NCBI RefSeq assembly: GCF_019703875.1
Contig: NZ_AP024110.1
Span: 2,356,001 to 2,420,000, forward strand
Source of the DNA: Methyloradius palustris
GTDB lineage: Bacteria > Pseudomonadota > Gammaproteobacteria > Burkholderiales > Methylophilaceae
DNA: 64,000 nucleotides
Reading direction: 5' to 3'
The position numbers and the translations under genes were made by a program. Below are positions 18,245-27,639 of the stretch, piece after piece; the stretch's first letter is position 1; each line of letters opens with the position of its first letter. A model generated the notes under the pieces. The model saw nothing but the letters and a program-made list of their open reading frames with translations, was not told the DNA's origin and did not search any database.

Positions 18245-19714
18245 TTAGAAATCATATTGCGCACGCACCACGAGTGCTTTCTCACGGTCACTAGTTTTGC
18301 TATTAACGCGAACCGGCGTATCGAAAGAAGTATCAATGTAGTTAAGCATAATGCGAGCATTAGGATTCATTATCCATTTAGCACCACCAGTCCAGGCTGA
18401 AGCTTCACTGGTAAAGGCAGTCGTTGCAGTTGGTGCCGTCAGGATTGATTTAAAGTCGCTCGCATCAAACTTGCTATACCTTAAGCCCAGCTCCAGAGCG
18501 CCCCAACCATTTTTATCGTCAAAATTATTTTTAGGTTTTAAGCGACCAAACGAGCCAGCCTTGTAAGTATCTGCATAAGATTCGCCCGTTACTAACCAAT
18601 TCAAGTCTGCATACCAAACGTTGATATCGTTATCAAATGCCGGCGTTGCCCCTGCTTGCCTTCTTTCAAAATTAGCATTGATATATTCAGATTGAAACTT
18701 TACTGGGCCATAGGCTAATGCAGTTTCTAGCCCCCAACGGTTTCTATCGGTGCCTGAGTTGCTGTTGAGTCCAGTTACACTAAAAAATGTTGCACCCTGT
18801 CCTTCTGTTCTCTGGGTAATACCAGCACCTGCCGCAGTAGAAAAACCAATATTACCTTGGCTGGCAGAAGCGCCAACATGCAGTACAGTATTTTTAATAT
18901 TCAATAAGTTGGCAAAATTAGCGTCGAATCTACCGCCAATATCCTTGCCGTTGCTTACATCGTCGTTATTCTGACCACTGCCATTGACTACATAAGCATT
19001 GTAGTTAAGCCATGGCAACGGGTCGCCAAATACCATGACGCCACGATCATAGGTTGAGGTAAAAATTGCACCGTTGTTTGTTGCAAGGGATAGTTCAGTG
19101 AAATCGGTGTAATTGGTACTTTGTGGACGCTCCAGACCAAAAAATGGCTTGAATTGACCTGCACGAATCTTTGCTGCTGGCCAGCGGGTGAAATCAAGAT
19201 AACCGTAAGTCAGCGCGGTAGTACCGACAGCCCCTGTGTTGTCGTTGGCATACTCACCTTCTACCCGCACCGCAAAATCTTTGAGGAAACCAAACGTACC
19301 ACCAAAACGTGCGCGTCGAATGCTAAACGTGTCGCTTTTCCACTGATCTGGCTCAAAATTGCGATAGTCGAGTTGCACACGACCATTCAGCTGTAATTTC
19401 CAATTTCCAGAGCCATCATCAAACACCAGACCATCTTTGAACGCAGCATAGACTGGGCTGCCTTGGCTTTTGCCTTTATCTTCAGTTTTAGCAATTTTAG
19501 ACTGACTGACTTGGTTCTCAATGCCCACAAGCTCTTTGGTCAGTAAATCCAGTTGTTTATCTTGTTCACTCCGTTGCTGTTGAAGCTGCTGCACCATTTG
19601 TTCTAGTTTTTTGATGCGAGTCTCTGCGTCATCATCAGCGCTTGCTGAAAAAATAGGTGAGCCTATCAACAACGCACTCAATATCGCCAATTGCCCAGTT
19701 TTAATATTTGCCAT
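18245..19714 (-). CDS. Phosphate-selective porin O/P family outer-membrane channel
   Basis: A 489-residue outer-membrane beta-barrel protein. It has a signal peptide (LAILSALLIGSPIFSASA), a short periplasmic coiled coil (about residues 28-65, ETRIKKLEQMVQQLQQQ) and then a 16- to 18-strand barrel starting LQLNGRVQLDYRNF, ending in the C-terminal VRAQYDF signature (Phe last). This is the OprO/OprP type, which prefers anions. It is the first gene before modABC with a 37-base gap, so it may pass molybdate across the outer membrane. That substrate is inferred from position only. Confidence 0.88.
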   Translation of the reverse strand: MANIKTGQLAILSALLIGSPIFSASADDDAETRIKKLEQMVQQLQQQRSEQDKQLDLLTKELVGIENQVSQSKIAKTEDKGKSQGSPVYAAFKDGLVFDDGSGNWKLQLNGRVQLDYRNFEPDQWKSDTFSIRRARFGGTFGFLKDFAVRVEGEYANDNTGAVGTTALTYGYLDFTRWPAAKIRAGQFKPFFGLERPQSTNYTDFTELSLATNNGAIFTSTYDRGVMVFGDPLPWLNYNAYVVNGSGQNNDDVSNGKDIGGRFDANFANLLNIKNTVLHVGASASQGNIGFSTAAGAGITQRTEGQGATFFSVTGLNSNSGTDRNRWGLETALAYGPVKFQSEYINANFERRQAGATPAFDNDINVWYADLNWLVTGESYADTYKAGSFGRLKPKNNFDDKNGWGALELGLRYSKFDASDFKSILTAPTATTAFTSEASAWTGGAKWIMNPNARIMLNYIDTSFDTPVRVNSKTSDREKALVVRAQYDF

Positions 19715-19732
19715 GCCAAAACTCCCCTGAAT

Positions 19733-19747
19733 GTTATATCGATATAC
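19733..19747. promoter_or_regulatory. Candidate ModE operator upstream of the porin-modABC operon
   Basis: GTTATATCGATATAC is a near-perfect palindrome 19 bases before the porin start. It recalls the TATAT-rich half-sites of the E. coli ModE box, though the spacing between halves is shorter. A ModE-family gene lies immediately upstream, so autogenous control of molybdate uptake is plausible. Confidence 0.4.
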
Positions 19748-19818
19748 CCGAACGGGAATAGCGAAGTGTAATATAAATTGAATATTCGCGCATTATCTGG
19801 CGACGCCCTACGTGCTTA

Positions 19819-20172
19819 TTATTCTATTTGTTTGAATTGTTCGGTAATTTCAAGCAGTTCAGCTGCTGCAGCTGCTTGTGTTTTTGCTTCTATGGTTCGA
19901 TAACAATTAAGTATATGAAAACCAAAATCGGTAACTTGCGCCCCACCACCATGGCTACCTCCTGACGAAGTTGATACCAACGGCTCTTTAAAACATTGAT
20001 TCATGGCATCCACCAATTCCCAGGCACGTCGGTAAGACATACGCATAGATTTGGCTGCAGCAGAGATAGAGCCAGTGCTATGAATAGCCTCTAGCAAATC
20101 CGCCTTGCCTGGCCCCATGGCAATCATCTTGCCATTAGCGATACGAATTTTAAGTGTTGCTGCCATGCTCAA
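19819..20172 (-). CDS. modE: ModE-type winged-helix regulator (DNA-binding domain only)
   Basis: 117-residue regulator of the ModE/LysR-N family. GPGKADLLEAIHSTGSISAAAKSMRMSYRRAWELVDAMN is the classical ModE helix-turn-helix (about residues 18-60), followed by the GGSHGGGA loop and ITEQFKQIE. The C-terminal Mop (molybdate-sensing) domains of E. coli ModE are absent, as in many short ModE proteins, so how it senses molybdate is unclear. It sits between porin-modABC and moaA. Confidence 0.9.
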   Translation of the reverse strand: MSMAATLKIRIANGKMIAMGPGKADLLEAIHSTGSISAAAKSMRMSYRRAWELVDAMNQCFKEPLVSTSSGGSHGGGAQVTDFGFHILNCYRTIEAKTQAAAAAELLEITEQFKQIE

Positions 20173-20290
20173 CCTTTGAAAAATGTTTAAACCAAACGCA
20201 ATGCAATTGAAAGTGTCTGATATTGAGTTGCCGAGCTCACTATCTTAATGATTGTACTAGGTGTGTGAAAGCCTTAAAATTGAAAGTCTT

Positions 20291-21304
20291 ATGTCGCAGC
20301 CTTTAATGAATACCACCCCCATATTGATCGACGGCTTTGGTCGTCGGGTGGATTACATACGCTTATCGATTACCGACCGCTGTGATTTCCGCTGCACCTA
20401 TTGCATGAGCGAAGACATGACGTTTCTGCCGCGTAACGAGGTGTTGTCGCTAGAAGAGTCTGCACGCTTAGTGCGCATTTTTGTTGGTCTAGGCGTAAGC
20501 AAGGTTCGCATTACTGGCGGCGAACCGCTAGTACGCAAAAATGCCATTTGGCTATTCGATGAAATCGGACAAATGCCTGGCCTACGCGAACTGGTGGTCA
20601 CTACCAACGGCTCGCAACTGGAACAACAAGCACAAGCTTTAAGAAATGCGGGCGTTAAGCGCATTAATATCAGTCTCGATAGCCTTAATCCAGAACGATT
20701 TCGTAGCATTACCCGCACAGGCGACCTGAATAAAGTCTTACGCGGCATTGCTGCTGCTAAAGCCGCTGGTTTTGAAAATATCAAGCTCAACACAGTCTTG
20801 ATGCGTGGTGTAAATGACGATGAGGCGCTCTCCTTGCTGGAATTCGCTATCGCCCAAGAGATTGATATTTCTTACATAGAAGAAATGCCGCTAGGCCAGG
20901 TGGATCACAGCCGTGAAAGCACGTTTGTTAGTAATCAAACCATACTAAAACTGCTCCAACAGCAGCATGAGTTGATCAGCAGTGCAGAGAGCAGTGGTGG
21001 CCCAGCCCGCTATTGGCGCATACCCAATACAAAAACACGTGTTGGTTTTATTTCTCCGCATAGCCATAACTTCTGCGAGTCATGCAACCGTGTGCGCATC
21101 ACCTGCAAAGGCGAGCTTTATTTATGCCTGGGCCAAGAAGATAAAATTGAATTGATGCCGCTGTTGAGAGAGTTCCCGAATGATGATGCGCCGCTGATTG
21201 CCGCCATCATCAATTCCATGACCATCAAACCCAAAGGCCATGATTTCGATCTGCAGCGCGCTGCGCCCGCTGTCATCAGGTTCATGTCAATGACGGGTGG
21301 CTAG
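20291..21304 (+). CDS. moaA: GTP 3',8-cyclase MoaA
   Basis: Radical-SAM enzyme starting molybdopterin synthesis from GTP. The first [4Fe-4S] motif is CDFRCTYCM, and RITGGEPLVRK is the SAM-binding GGE motif. The second cluster cysteines are in FCESCNRVRITCKGELYLC. The protein ends MSMTGG, the C-terminal double glycine needed for activity. The start is taken at ATG 20291 (MSQPLMNTT); the frame opens slightly earlier. About 338 residues. It heads a moaA-mobA-mobB-moeA run. Confidence 0.96.
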   Translation: MSQPLMNTTPILIDGFGRRVDYIRLSITDRCDFRCTYCMSEDMTFLPRNEVLSLEESARLVRIFVGLGVSKVRITGGEPLVRKNAIWLFDEIGQMPGLRELVVTTNGSQLEQQAQALRNAGVKRINISLDSLNPERFRSITRTGDLNKVLRGIAAAKAAGFENIKLNTVLMRGVNDDEALSLLEFAIAQEIDISYIEEMPLGQVDHSRESTFVSNQTILKLLQQQHELISSAESSGGPARYWRIPNTKTRVGFISPHSHNFCESCNRVRITCKGELYLCLGQEDKIELMPLLREFPNDDAPLIAAIINSMTIKPKGHDFDLQRAAPAVIRFMSMTGG

Positions 21305-21348
21305 TTTTAGCTTTAGCCAAACTGATTTTAAATCTTGAGAATGACACA

Positions 21349-21927
21349 ATGAGCATCACAGGAATAGTATTAGCCGGAGGCAAAGGCAGCCGCATGGATG
21401 GCGTTGATAAAGGCTTGGTTAATTTTAATGGCAAGCCCATGGTAGAGCACGTGCTTGAGCGCCTGGCCCCACAAGTAGATCAAATATTGATTAGCGCAAA
21501 CCGCGAAATAGCCCAATACGAAGCATTAGGCTATCCAGTCATACAAGATGACATCGCAGGTTTTGCAGGCCCCTTGGCTGGGCTGCAAAAAGGCTTACAG
21601 GTCGCAGAAAGCGCTTATGTACTTACCGTGCCGTGTGACTCGCCTTTATTACCCCCAAACTTGGCATCACGCTTGATGAATAGCCTGATTAAGCATGATG
21701 CTGATCTGGCTGTGGTAAAAACAGGCAGCCAAACTCAACCTGTATTCTGCCTGTATCGCACCAGCGTGTTGCCAAGCTTGGAGCAATACCTGGAAAGCGG
21801 CGGCCGTAAAGTCGAAGACTGGCAAAACAGCCTCGAAGCCGTCAGCGTGTCGTTTACCGATAATGCAAAAGCATTCAGCAACATCAATACCCGTGATGAG
21901 CTAACCATGCTTGAAGGCATAGCCTGA
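21349..21927 (+). CDS. mobA: Molybdenum cofactor guanylyltransferase MobA
   Basis: Attaches GMP from GTP to molybdopterin to form MGD for DMSO-reductase-family enzymes. The nucleotide-binding start ITGIVLAGGKGSRMDGVDKG is diagnostic, followed by VLTVPCDSPLLPPNL (metal-binding Asp) and FSNINTRDEL near the end. 192 residues. It is separated from mobB by six bases, implying one transcript. Confidence 0.96.
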   Translation: MSITGIVLAGGKGSRMDGVDKGLVNFNGKPMVEHVLERLAPQVDQILISANREIAQYEALGYPVIQDDIAGFAGPLAGLQKGLQVAESAYVLTVPCDSPLLPPNLASRLMNSLIKHDADLAVVKTGSQTQPVFCLYRTSVLPSLEQYLESGGRKVEDWQNSLEAVSVSFTDNAKAFSNINTRDELTMLEGIA

Positions 21928-21933
21928 TTTGTA

Positions 21934-22467
21934 ATGGCAAAAGCGCCGCCACTGTTGGGGTTTTCTGCATATGGCAGTGGTATTGGTAAAACCACGCTGT
22001 TAACCAAATTGATCCCCGAGCTAGTAGCGCAAGGCATTCGCGTATCCGTCATCAAACATGCACACCACAGTTTTGATATTGATCACCCAGGCAAAGACAG
22101 CTATCGCTTACGCGAAGCTGGTGCGGTGCAGACGCTGGTAGCCTCTGGTGAGCGCTGGGCACTGATGACAGAGCTCAAGCACCTAAAAGACCATGTGGAA
22201 TCTGAACCAGTGTTGGCTGAACTGGTGCAACAAATTGACCCAGCATTGGTAGATGTCGTACTGGTTGAAGGCTTTAAAGATGCACCTATCAGTAAAATAG
22301 AAGTGCATCGCCCCAGCTTGAATATGCCACTATTGGCGAATCATGATGCGAATATCATTGCGATTGCCAGTGATGAAATTATTGAAACATCCTTGCCATT
22401 GCTAGACTTGAATAACATTAGCGAAATCGCCGCGTTTATTCGGCAATGGCTTGCTAAACGATCTTAA
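21934..22467 (+). CDS. mobB: Molybdopterin-guanine dinucleotide biosynthesis protein B
   Basis: GTP-binding accessory protein to MobA. P-loop GFSAYGSGIGKTTLLTKL at the N-terminus, then VSVIKHAHHSFDIDHPGKDS, and the Walker B-like VLVEGFKDAPISKIEVHR. 177 residues, standard. It may be coupled to mobA (gap six bases). Confidence 0.94.
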   Translation: MAKAPPLLGFSAYGSGIGKTTLLTKLIPELVAQGIRVSVIKHAHHSFDIDHPGKDSYRLREAGAVQTLVASGERWALMTELKHLKDHVESEPVLAELVQQIDPALVDVVLVEGFKDAPISKIEVHRPSLNMPLLANHDANIIAIASDEIIETSLPLLDLNNISEIAAFIRQWLAKRS

Positions 22468-22493
22468 ACCTACATTCACATCTGACTTAAATA

Positions 22494-23774
22494 ATGAACG
22501 AAAAATCAATTTCAGACTTGGTCAACAGCCCAAATAGTATGGAAGATTACGACCCGAATTCCATGCCTGTGCAACAAGCCAGGCAATATATTCGTGATTA
22601 CCTAAACCCAGTCACCACCACTAAAACTCTCTCTTTGCGCGAAACATTAGGCCGCATATTGGCTGAAGATATTTTGAGCACCGCCAACGTACCCAATTAC
22701 GACAACTCGGCGATGGATGGCTATGTGTTTAATGCTGATGACCAAAACGCAAGCGGTGAAACGCGCCTGAAGATTGCTGGCGATGCCTTCGCTGGCAATG
22801 GCTTTACTGGCTCACTACAGCGCGGCGAGTGTGTGCGCATCATGACTGGAGGCGCTATTCCTGCAGGCGCAGATACCGTCATTCCGCAGGAATACATCAA
22901 GATTGATGGCGGAGATATTGTATTTGCAGAACCGCTCAAACAGGGAAGGAACGTCCGTTACGCAGGTGAAGATTTAAAACTAGGCCAGGTAGTTTTATCA
23001 AAAGGCCACATGATCCATGCCGCTGATTTAGGCCTAATCGCCTCACTAGGCATAGGCGAAATCAAGGTATATCGCAAACTACGCGTGGCAATTTTTTCTA
23101 CTGGCGATGAGTTGGCGAGTGTTAGGCAAGCGCTGAATATTGGCCAGGTGTATGACAGTAATCGTTACACGCTTTATGGCATGTTGACCCGGCTGGGTGT
23201 TGATATCATCGATTTAGGTGCGGTGAAAGACGACCCTAAGTTGCTGGAGCAAACCCTCGCAAAAGCTGCAGAACAAGCCGACATCATCATTACCAGCGGT
23301 GGAGTCTCAGTAGGCGCGGCAGACCACATGAAAGCCTTGCTAAAAAAACTCGGCCAAGTGGTTTTCTGGAAAATCGCGATGAAGCCAGGCCGCCCACTTG
23401 CTTATGGCAAAGTCGGCAATGCCCATTACTTTGGCCTGCCTGGCAACCCAGTTGCCGTCATGGTCACGTTTTATCAGTTTGTGCGTGATGCGCTGTTATT
23501 CATGATGGGTCAGCCCACACCAAAACAGCAACCTTTGTTGTCAGTGATTTGCACTTCAGGCATTAAAAAACTCAAAGGCCGCACCGAGTTCCAGCGTGGC
23601 ATTTTATTTACGGATACTGATAGTCATTGGAAAGTCAAAACCACGGGCAATCAAGGGTCTGCAATATTGAGCTCTATGTCAGCCGCCAACTGCTTTATTG
23701 TGCTGGATGAAGAAACAGGAAATCTTGATGCGGGTTCGACGGTGCAGGTGCAATTGCTTGAGGGAATTATCTAG
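22494..23774 (+). CDS. moeA: Molybdopterin molybdenumtransferase MoeA
   Basis: Inserts molybdenum into adenylated molybdopterin. Motifs: NYDNSAMDGYVF, RIMTGGAIPAGADTVI, VAIFSTGDEL, DSNRYTLYGML, IITSGGVSVGAADHMK and FGLPGNPVAVMVTFYQF. All domains of MoeA are present in 426 residues. The last gene of the Moco run, it converges with a VOC gene 18 bases away. Confidence 0.96.
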   Translation: MNEKSISDLVNSPNSMEDYDPNSMPVQQARQYIRDYLNPVTTTKTLSLRETLGRILAEDILSTANVPNYDNSAMDGYVFNADDQNASGETRLKIAGDAFAGNGFTGSLQRGECVRIMTGGAIPAGADTVIPQEYIKIDGGDIVFAEPLKQGRNVRYAGEDLKLGQVVLSKGHMIHAADLGLIASLGIGEIKVYRKLRVAIFSTGDELASVRQALNIGQVYDSNRYTLYGMLTRLGVDIIDLGAVKDDPKLLEQTLAKAAEQADIIITSGGVSVGAADHMKALLKKLGQVVFWKIAMKPGRPLAYGKVGNAHYFGLPGNPVAVMVTFYQFVRDALLFMMGQPTPKQQPLLSVICTSGIKKLKGRTEFQRGILFTDTDSHWKVKTTGNQGSAILSSMSAANCFIVLDEETGNLDAGSTVQVQLLEGII

Positions 23775-23792
23775 CGATAGTTGCCAGTATTC

Positions 23793-24182
23793 CTAGAAAG
23801 TATCTATCGCGAAGTTAAATTCCACGCCGTTGCCTGCTGGGTCTCTAAAAAATATCTGCCGAACGTGTGTGGCTTCAATTACACGGCTTGTGAACTCAAT
23901 GCCACGTTTAGCTAATAAGGTTTCAGTAGCGGCATAATCTGTGCAAGTAAATGCCACATGATCAAAAGTGGTTTGCACGTCAGTCAAACGCACTTCGCCA
24001 TCTTTAGCTTCAGATAGATGCAATACGTCTTTGCCGGAAGCATAGAGCCAATAACCAAAACTCCTCAAGGCTGGCCGCTCACCCAACTCTAAGCCAACCA
24101 CATCGCAGTAAAAATCTCGCAACTGCTCTAGCAAAGCACGTGGCGCACGTATGTTGTAATGATTAAACCCTGAAACTGCCAC
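23793..24182 (-). CDS. VOC (glyoxalase/dioxygenase-fold) family protein
   Basis: Small metal-binding vicinal-oxygen-chelate protein of about 129 residues. It starts GTG at 24182 (MAVSGFNHYNIRAP) because GGGAG is well placed six bases before it; a longer frame to 24218 lacks such support. Features: FNHYNIRA (metal His), FYCDVVGLELGERP, TFDHVAFTC (metal His) and FFRDPAGNGVEFNF (metal Glu). The substrate is unknown; relatives include glyoxalases and fosfomycin- or bleomycin-type resistance proteins. Confidence 0.82.
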   Translation of the reverse strand: MAVSGFNHYNIRAPRALLEQLRDFYCDVVGLELGERPALRSFGYWLYASGKDVLHLSEAKDGEVRLTDVQTTFDHVAFTCTDYAATETLLAKRGIEFTSRVIEATHVRQIFFRDPAGNGVEFNFAIDTF

Positions 24183-24339
24183 AAGTATCTCCCTGTGAAT
24201 ATCAATACCAAATATCAAGTTTAACGCCGTTTACAACAGCATTAACCAGTAAATTCATGAAAATACTGATGCGCAATTGTAAGTGTTTGTAATAAAGTCA
24301 CGCTCAATTATTAAATCAATATATCAGGGAAGATTCACC

Positions 24340-26529
24340 ATGTTCACCAGAAAAATTGTGCCGTTGGCACTTATGAGCATTTACGGCTTCAGCTTATCAG
24401 TCAGTGCTGAAGAAACCGCAGCGCCTAGCACAGAAAAAATCACCATCACTGCGCCTGTGGTTGTCACGGCAACACGTATGGAACAAAACAGCTTTGATCT
24501 GCCAGTGTCGATTGACTCTATAGACAGCGAAAAAATAAGGGATGGCCAGCTACAAGCAAACATTTCAGAGAGCTTGGTGCGTATACCTGGCATAGTCGCG
24601 CAAAGCCGCGGACAGTACGCCCAGGACATTCAAATTTCTTCACGTGGCTTTGGTGCTAGATCGCAGTTCGGTGTGCGAGGCATCCGATTGTATGCTGATG
24701 GCATTCCACTCACCATGCCTGACGGACAAGGCCAGGCAGGCACATTTGATTTAGGTTCAGCAAAAAGCATAGAAGTCATGCGCGGCCCCTTCTCGGCTTT
24801 ATATGGTAATTCTTCTGGCGGTGTTGTTCAGATATTTACAGAAGATGGACCACCTGATTTAACCTTAGGCGGATCATTCACTGCGGGTAGCTACGGCACG
24901 CAACGTTCATCAGTAAAAGTCGGTGGAACCAGCCAGGAATTTAATTACACAGCCAATTACTCTCATTTGGAAAGCGATGGCTATCGCGACCACAGTGCAG
25001 TGCGCCGCGATTTGTTCAATGCAAAACTTGGGATTCAACTCAATGAAGATAATCACCTAACCATCATCTTGACCGATCTTGATCAACCAGTCTCACAAGA
25101 CCCTTTAGGCTTAACTAAGCCGCAATGGAGTACTAATCCTAAACAAGCTGTTGCTAGCGCCTACACGTTTAATACAAGGGTACAAAAAAGCCAAACGCAT
25201 CTTGGGGTAAAACTTGACCACACGATTGACGAAGACAACACTATTAGTGTGGTTGCTTATGGTGGAGAACGCCAAAACACTCAATACCTGCCTACCACTG
25301 TTTTTGCACAAACTAGTGGCCCAGGGAGTGGTAATGGCGCTTTATATTCAAGCGGTGGTCTCTCCAAGATTAACCGCGATTTTGGCGGTATTGACTTACG
25401 CTATGTGCATAAAGGTCAATTAGCTGACCGCCCATACAACATTGCAGTCGGTACTAATTTTGACAGCATGACCGATGAGAGAACTGGCTATAACAATTTT
25501 ATTGGCGGCAGCACATGTGGAGTAAACGCGACTTGTGGTGTTCAAGGCGCTTTAAGACGTAATGAATCTGATAACGCCAGAAATTTTGATCAGTATGTCC
25601 AAGGGCAATGGTCTCCATTGGAACGTTTTGATGTCATTGCAGGTGCGCGCCATAGCACTGTAGATATTAGCTCAAATGACCACTACCTCAGCAACGGCAA
25701 TGATAGTGGCAGCGTTACTTTTCAGAAGACCACCTCAGTGATTGGTGCTATTTTCAAAGTGACACCTGCATTCAATTTATATGCAAACGCAGGTAAAGGC
25801 TTTGAGACGCCAACCTTAATTGAAATGGCCTATAACCCGAGCGGAGCAGCTGGCCTCAATTTTGGCCTTAAACCCTCAACCAGTAATAACTATGAAATTG
25901 GTGCCAAGGCGTTTCTTGGAGACAATACACGAGCCAATATCGCGATATTCAAAACGGATACTGAGAACGAAATCGTCACTGCAACAAACTCTGGTGGGCG
26001 CACAACCTATAAAAATGCAACCACTACTAGTCGCAATGGTTTTGAAGCCTCTGTGGATAGCACTTTAAATTATGGTTTCACAGCTTACGCTGCATACACC
26101 TATATTGAGGCTAAATACAATGACGCATTCCGCACTTGTGTAGGGAATGCTCCATGTACTGTGGGCAACACCACTATTCCATCAGATAACTATATTCCTG
26201 GCATTTATGGTCAGTCTTTATACACAGAACTAGCTTGGAAATATGTACCAACCAATTTCTCAACCGCATTTGAGGTTCGCGCAAACAGTAAAATGTATGT
26301 TAACGATCTAAATAGTGAAAATGCACCTGGTTATACACTACTTAATTGGCGTGGTGGGTTTACTCAAAAACTACAACAATGGAAAGTATCGGAATTTGTA
26401 CGCATCGAAAATATCTTTGATCGCAATTATGTAGGCTCTGTGCGTATCAACGATGCTAACAGTCAATTTTATGAATCAGGCGCAGAGCGTAATTGGCTAG
26501 CTGGTCTCAATGCGAGCTATACATTCTAA
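24340..26529 (+). CDS. TonB-dependent outer-membrane receptor
   Basis: Outer-membrane barrel with plug for energised uptake. It has a signal MFTRKIVPLALMSIYGFSLSVSA, then a TonB-box-like VVVTATR stretch, plug domain ISESLVRIPGI, SRGFGARSQFGVRG and DGIPLTMPDGQGQ, and a 22-strand barrel ending LAGLNASYTF. The start at ATG 24340 follows AGGGA; the frame is open to 24283. About 729 residues. It is closest in style to the FecA/PupB-like siderophore group, but the ligand is not readable. TonB itself is encoded at 42.9 kb. Confidence 0.88.
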   Translation: MFTRKIVPLALMSIYGFSLSVSAEETAAPSTEKITITAPVVVTATRMEQNSFDLPVSIDSIDSEKIRDGQLQANISESLVRIPGIVAQSRGQYAQDIQISSRGFGARSQFGVRGIRLYADGIPLTMPDGQGQAGTFDLGSAKSIEVMRGPFSALYGNSSGGVVQIFTEDGPPDLTLGGSFTAGSYGTQRSSVKVGGTSQEFNYTANYSHLESDGYRDHSAVRRDLFNAKLGIQLNEDNHLTIILTDLDQPVSQDPLGLTKPQWSTNPKQAVASAYTFNTRVQKSQTHLGVKLDHTIDEDNTISVVAYGGERQNTQYLPTTVFAQTSGPGSGNGALYSSGGLSKINRDFGGIDLRYVHKGQLADRPYNIAVGTNFDSMTDERTGYNNFIGGSTCGVNATCGVQGALRRNESDNARNFDQYVQGQWSPLERFDVIAGARHSTVDISSNDHYLSNGNDSGSVTFQKTTSVIGAIFKVTPAFNLYANAGKGFETPTLIEMAYNPSGAAGLNFGLKPSTSNNYEIGAKAFLGDNTRANIAIFKTDTENEIVTATNSGGRTTYKNATTTSRNGFEASVDSTLNYGFTAYAAYTYIEAKYNDAFRTCVGNAPCTVGNTTIPSDNYIPGIYGQSLYTELAWKYVPTNFSTAFEVRANSKMYVNDLNSENAPGYTLLNWRGGFTQKLQQWKVSEFVRIENIFDRNYVGSVRINDANSQFYESGAERNWLAGLNASYTF

Positions 26530-26587
26530 ATATTGACTTTGCGTAACTTTAATCACAGACACCTTCTCGCACACCTATAAAATGCTT

Positions 26588-26655
26588 CACTAGGCAACGC
26601 ATTTATTCATTCAAATATTCACAAACATAGAATGAATAAATGCTTGTTTCTAGTG
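26588..26655. repeat. 68-bp compound palindrome
   Basis: CACTAG (26588-26593) and GCATTTATTCATTC (26599-26612) are matched by GAATGAATAAATGC (26630-26643) and CTAGTG (26650-26655). The inner arms are a perfect 14 bp around a 17-base loop. It lies 58 bases after the receptor gene and 66 before the SoxYZ-like gene. There is no T-tract. It could be a terminator-like 3' structure, an operator or a small repeat element. Confidence 0.55.
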
Positions 26656-26721
26656 TCATATGTAATATATGGGTATAAGCCAAACGATATTGGTCAGTAT
26701 GAATAGTAGTTTGAGGAGAAA

Positions 26722-27528
26722 ATGATGATTAGCAAAAACTTGGCATTGAACATAGGCGCATCAGCAGCGTTGATAATGGCGTTTAATACTGCAGCATGGG
26801 CTGAGGCTTCAGACCAGCTTTGGCCTGTAGTCAAAGAAGCCTTCTTCACCAACCGTAATATTGAAGAAGTGGATTTCATCAAGATTACTGGACCTAAGCG
26901 TGCTGAGAGCGGCGCGCAAGTACCAGTGACTATCTCTATTGATAAACCACAGTCTGACGCGAATGCGATTAAAAGCTTGTATGTGATTGTGGATGCCAAC
27001 CCAATTCCATTAGCGGCCACTTATCACCTGAATGAAGCATTAGGTAAGTTTGAGCTTTCAACGCGCATTCGCATGGAAACCGACTCTTACATCCATGTGG
27101 TTGGTGAAGCGGCTGATGGCAAGCTGTATATGTCTAAAGTGGCAATACGCGCCGCTGGCGGCTGTGGTGGCACAGTGGATAACGATGAAGCTACGGTTCG
27201 TGCTACGGCAGGCAAGATTAAATTGCAGGTCGAAAACCCGATCAAGGTTGGTCAGGAAACACCGACTACGTTTATTATCAAACACCCTATGCGTACTGGT
27301 TTACAACGCGATCTGGTATCACAAGGTTATGTGCCTGCGTTCTATATTCAGAAAGCTGCATTTACCTTTAACAACAAACCAGTGATGAATGTGGATTTTG
27401 GTGTTGGTACTAGTGAAGACCCTTACCTGCGGTTTAGCTTCGTTCCAGATGCGTCAGGCGTATTGCAAGTGAAAGCAGAAGATAACGAAGGCACTGCGTT
27501 TTCTAATCAGGTCACACTCACTAATTAA
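26722..27528 (+). CDS. Quinoprotein dehydrogenase-associated SoxYZ-like carrier protein
   Basis: Periplasmic fusion of a SoxY-like and a SoxZ-like domain. A signal (LALNIGASAALIMAFNTAAWA) precedes the SoxY half (about residues 30-150). It ends with GGCGG, whose Cys148 is the substrate-carrying residue in SoxY, although here the chain continues instead of ending. The SoxZ half spans about 165-268. This fused family accompanies PQQ enzymes and their associated binding proteins rather than true thiosulfate oxidation. GAGGAG precedes the ATG. The partner metallohydrolase lies 14 kb away. Confidence 0.9.
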   Translation: MMISKNLALNIGASAALIMAFNTAAWAEASDQLWPVVKEAFFTNRNIEEVDFIKITGPKRAESGAQVPVTISIDKPQSDANAIKSLYVIVDANPIPLAATYHLNEALGKFELSTRIRMETDSYIHVVGEAADGKLYMSKVAIRAAGGCGGTVDNDEATVRATAGKIKLQVENPIKVGQETPTTFIIKHPMRTGLQRDLVSQGYVPAFYIQKAAFTFNNKPVMNVDFGVGTSEDPYLRFSFVPDASGVLQVKAEDNEGTAFSNQVTLTN

Positions 27529-27632
27529 AGGACCTTAATCATCCAATCGCTATGTGGTAGCTGATGCCCTCGAATTTAGTCCATAAATTTAATAATCTAT
27601 GGGCTATGACCAAAACCCCATCCTCCCTCTAC

Positions 27633-27639
27633 GTTAGGG
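27633..27639 (+). other. Isolated recombination core (GTTAGGG) at the array start
   Basis: The heptamer matches the R' core of attC/attI sites, where cassettes join after the G. Upstream sequence shows no attC left half. It may be an attI remnant or a secondary target site at which the first cassette was inserted. The first ORF starts four bases later. Confidence 0.55.

Noticed and set aside
26722..27528. True thiosulfate-oxidising SoxYZ
   Set aside because: The domains are fused, GGCGG is internal, and no soxABX genes are present; the quinoprotein-associated family fits better.
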